Assembly: GCA_029259975.1 (NCBI GenBank)
Contig: JAJDEE010000153.1
Span: 1-7,507, forward strand
DNA from: Planctomycetota bacterium
GTDB lineage: Bacteria; Planctomycetota; Planctomycetia; Pirellulales; Lacipirellulaceae
Length of the DNA: 7,507 nt
Direction: 5' to 3'
The notes under the pieces are model-generated. The model was not told where the DNA came from. It worked only from the letters and a program-made list of their open reading frames with translations, and made no database searches. The translations under genes and the position numbers were made by a program. Below are positions 5,133 through 7,507 of the stretch, one piece after another (the first letter of the stretch is position 1; the number at the start of each line of letters is the position of its first letter).

Positions 5133-7507
5133 ATGGATTCCAATATTCTCTCACAGCCGCGACAGGCGATTGTTCGCTACGATCGTGCCAGCCTAGATCA
5201 ACGTCGGCCTCTTGTCCATCTGCTTCGCAACGAGCGAATGGTGACGATGCTTACTGCGGCGGGAGGCGGGTACGTTCACTTCGACCGTCAAGCGTTGACC
5301 CGATGGCAGCCAGATCCTACTTGCGACGCCGACGGCTATTTCATTTATGTGCGCGATCTTGATCGAGGCACAGTTTGGTCGACGACCTATCAACCCACCA
5401 AGGTTGAGCCTGACGACTATCAAGTGGAGTTTCATCTTGGCGCCGCGCACTTTTCTCGTCGCGACGGTGAGATCGTCACTCGACTCGATGTTTGCTTAGC
5501 GGCGGACGCCAATGTTGAGCTTCGGCGAGTTACGATAACCAATCAAGGAACCTCCGCTCGACGAATCGAGTTGACGAGCTACGCAGAATTGGTGCTACAA
5601 GACGCACAAGCCGATGCTTCCCACCCGGCCTTTTCAAAACTGTTTGTCGAAACCAGTCAGCCAGAGCCAGGCATTCTGGTTGCCCAGCGGCGTCAGCGCC
5701 AAGCCGGCGAGCCGACTATCGCAGCATGCCATTTTCTCGCCGGTGACCTGGGCGAGAACCCGGTTGAATTTGAAACGGATCGAAGCCAATTCCTCGGTCG
5801 TGGGCAGACAACGGCCTGCCCTGCAGCGATTCAAACGAAAGAGAGCTTGTCGGGTACGGTCGGGAGCGTGTTGGACCCGGTTTTCAGTTTGCGTCGTACC
5901 TTTTTTTTACAACCGGCTGCAAGCGCTTGCGTAACTTTCATTTTAGGCTCAGACCCTTGCGTGCCGGTGCTGTTGGAGTCTGCCGGGCGGTTTGCAAATC
6001 CACAGTCTGTGGACCAGGCTTTCGATGCGGCTGGGGACGTGGCGGCTGAGCAAATGCAACAGAATGGGCGTTCGAAAGCCGACATTGGCTGCTCCTTAGA
6101 AGTTGCCTCGGACCTTCTCTACAGCGTGAGTTCGAATTCCCCTTCCGCAGCTGTGGAAAACGGCGATCTTCACACGAAGCAGGCCGTCGCTCAGCATAAC
6201 GCAGAGTTCTGTGAGCAGTATGGCCTTCCTCCTGTTTCGGAGAATAGTGCTGTTTCTGATGTCGGGTCCGTTGCTACACCGCAAGTGTCCCGTGCCCCAT
6301 TAGCTTCGCCGATCTACCAACCAGCGAACGACTGCGGCGGCGCGAAGACCAACTTCGACGAGCCACTACAACATGACAACGGCTGGGGTGGTTTTTCTGC
6401 AGATGGCACGGAGTATGTCATTCGGTTGCGGCCCTCAAAGACCGGGAAGTTAAATCTGCCACCATTGCCCTGGGTCAATGTGATTGCCAATGAGCATGCT
6501 GGTTTCATTGTTTCAGAATTGGGCGCGGGATACACATGGGCAGGTAACAGCCGACTGAATCGACTCACCCCCTGGCATAACGATCCTATCTGCGACCCGC
6601 ACAGCGAAGCGATCTATCTTCGTGATGACGACGCCAAGGTGTTTTGGTCGATTACGCCCGGTCCGGTTCCCCAGGAAACCGACTATGAAGTGCGTCACGG
6701 CTTTGGCTATACTCGGTTTTTGCACACCAGTAACCAGCTCGAACAAGAGCTGGTTCAATTCGTTCCGCGCAGTGACGCGATCAAGATCGCCTGGGTTCGG
6801 TTGCGCAATCTGAGCGATCGCACCCGACATGTGAGTTTGGTTAGCTACCACCAATGGGATCTTAGCGACGGTAGTCTGGGGGCCTCCGCACAGACGAAGA
6901 CCTTCATCGACGAGAAGCTCGGCACCGTGCTTGCATCAAATAGCGAACGCGGAGAGTTTTCCAAGCAAACTTCATTCGCCGCATTGGTTCAGCCGCCGGG
7001 AACAGAAGCTTTGGAATCGACTTGCGATCGGACTGAGTTTCTCGGCCGCAACGGTAGCCTAGCCGAGCCGCGAGCTCTCGTATCCGACGACCCGTGGTCC
7101 GGACGATGCGGATCAGGTCTCGACCCCTGTGCGGCGAGTCTGGCACGTATCGAGATCGCGCCTGGCGAATCGGTGGAGTATGCTGTCTTGCTCGGTGAAG
7201 CTCCTTCGTCCGACGCGGCAATCGAAATACTAGAGCGCTATCGCACCAACACCGACTGGTCTGCGGCGCTCGACGAAGTACAGCAGTTTTGGCGCGAAAA
7301 GCTCTCCGCAGTGCAAATCGAGACCCCCTCATCCGCCATCAATTTGATGGTCAACGGTTGGTTGCCCTATCAGAACTTGAGTTGCCGTATTTGGGGACGC
7401 TCGGCTTATTTTCAATCGGGGGGTGCCTACGGCTACCGAGACCAACTGCAGGACGCGGCTGCACTGGTACACCACTGGCCAGAGTTGACCCGCGAGCAGA
7501 TTCTACG
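5133..7507 (+). CDS. GH94-family beta-glucan phosphorylase-like protein (NdvB C-terminal half / SOGP-like), 3' end cut by window
   Basis: Open for 791 codons to the window edge. The sequence matches the C-terminal part of cyclic beta-1,2-glucan synthase (NdvB/ChvB). First beta-sandwich, about 30-275: VTMLTAAGGGY (38-48), YQPTKVEPDDY (86-96), LTSYAELVL (147-155), HPAFSKLFVET (164-174), FLGRGQ (220-225), LDPVFSLRR (247-255). A low-complexity linker follows (about 330-410). Second beta-sandwich, about 411-690: GTEYVIRLRP, WVNVIANEHAGFIVSELGAG (447-466), LTPWHNDPICDP (478-489), EFLGRNGSL, GLDPCAA. The GH94 alpha-barrel begins near 735 with the signature GGAYGYRDQLQD (763-774); the catalytic acid is expected to be an Asp in this motif (770 or 774). 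The N-terminal GT84 glycosyltransferase and membrane helices of NdvB are absent and no signal peptide is seen. A free-standing cytoplasmic enzyme such as 1,2-beta-oligoglucan phosphorylase (about 1,100 residues, releasing glucose 1-phosphate) is therefore the closest guess. The substrate is inferred. An in-frame stop at 5082-5084 excludes a longer upstream fusion. The ATG has no clear ribosome-binding site; TTG at 5124 is an alternative. Confidence 0.92.
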   Translation, partial: MDSNILSQPRQAIVRYDRASLDQRRPLVHLLRNERMVTMLTAAGGGYVHFDRQALTRWQPDPTCDADGYFIYVRDLDRGTVWSTTYQPTKVEPDDYQVEFHLGAAHFSRRDGEIVTRLDVCLAADANVELRRVTITNQGTSARRIELTSYAELVLQDAQADASHPAFSKLFVETSQPEPGILVAQRRQRQAGEPTIAACHFLAGDLGENPVEFETDRSQFLGRGQTTACPAAIQTKESLSGTVGSVLDPVFSLRRTFFLQPAASACVTFILGSDPCVPVLLESAGRFANPQSVDQAFDAAGDVAAEQMQQNGRSKADIGCSLEVASDLLYSVSSNSPSAAVENGDLHTKQAVAQHNAEFCEQYGLPPVSENSAVSDVGSVATPQVSRAPLASPIYQPANDCGGAKTNFDEPLQHDNGWGGFSADGTEYVIRLRPSKTGKLNLPPLPWVNVIANEHAGFIVSELGAGYTWAGNSRLNRLTPWHNDPICDPHSEAIYLRDDDAKVFWSITPGPVPQETDYEVRHGFGYTRFLHTSNQLEQELVQFVPRSDAIKIAWVRLRNLSDRTRHVSLVSYHQWDLSDGSLGASAQTKTFIDEKLGTVLASNSERGEFSKQTSFAALVQPPGTEALESTCDRTEFLGRNGSLAEPRALVSDDPWSGRCGSGLDPCAASLARIEIAPGESVEYAVLLGEAPSSDAAIEILERYRTNTDWSAALDEVQQFWREKLSAVQIETPSSAINLMVNGWLPYQNLSCRIWGRSAYFQSGGAYGYRDQLQDAAALVHHWPELTREQIL
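5919..5930. promoter_or_regulatory. Perfect 12-bp palindrome inside the GH94 gene, LacI-operator-like
   Basis: GCAAGCGCTTGC, CG-centred, as in many LacI-family operators. It lies in the coding sequence for Ala-Ala-Ser-Ala-Cys, about 790 bases into the gene. An auxiliary downstream operator is possible; codon choice alone could also make it. Confidence 0.22.
6732..6755. repeat. Perfect 9-bp inverted repeat inside the GH94 gene
   Basis: AACCAGCTC (6732-6740), six-base loop GAACAA, GAGCTGGTT (6747-6755). It encodes NQLEQELV, a normal-looking part of the second beta-sandwich, so it is an mRNA hairpin within coding sequence rather than an inserted element. Confidence 0.35.

Noticed and set aside
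5105..5450. Small open frames on both strands at the start of the GH94 gene (5105-5362 plus, 5193-5450 minus)
   Set aside because: They overlap the clearly homologous GH94 reading frame, which is open from 5133 to the window edge.
6513..7332. Minus-strand frames opposite the second beta-sandwich of the GH94 protein
   Set aside because: Shadow frames of a strongly conserved coding region; no recognisable protein features.

Overview
The window looks like a chromosomal segment of a free-living, moderately GC-rich Gram-negative bacterium. The protein signatures (a ComEC with a 'VPGPPGWW'-type end to its membrane domain, a LacI regulator beside a GPH symporter, and a stand-alone GH94 protein) fit a planctomycete of the Pirellula/Blastopirellula/Rhodopirellula type best. 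This is a recognition-level impression, not a database result. No rRNA, tRNA, CRISPR array, insertion sequence or transposase was seen.

Layout from left to right. (1) 88-1737, minus: a ComEC/Rec2-type DNA-uptake channel that stops right after its competence membrane domain and lacks the usual C-terminal metallo-beta-lactamase domain. An imperfect inverted repeat (73-101) spans its stop codon, and bases 1-87 contain nothing I can name. (2) 1738-2088: a 351-base gap. It holds a probable frameshifted remnant of a minus-strand gene (1804-2021), and on the plus strand a sigma70-like promoter with an overlapping inverted repeat for the next gene. (3) 2089-3111, plus: a LacI/GalR-family regulator. 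(4) 3131-4921, minus: a GPH-family sugar:cation symporter, convergent with the regulator (19 bases apart) and carrying an unusual charged, helix-prone insert of about 120 residues before its last membrane helix. (5) 4922-5132: a 211-base divergent promoter region with candidate promoters on both strands and a perfect 7-bp inverted repeat. (6) 5133 to the right edge, plus: a large GH94 protein, cut by the window, resembling the C-terminal half of cyclic beta-1,2-glucan synthase and the 1,2-beta-oligoglucan phosphorylases. The ORF stays open from 5133 to 7507.

Working model: genes 3, 4 and 6 form a small carbohydrate module. The symporter would import a beta-glucan-type oligosaccharide, the GH94 enzyme would cleave it with phosphate to glucose 1-phosphate, and the LacI-family protein would control the divergent promoter region and possibly its own promoter. 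Family assignments are firm. The substrate (beta-1,2-gluco-oligosaccharides) is inferred from similarity of the GH94 protein to NdvB/SOGP sequences. The ComEC gene appears unrelated to this module.
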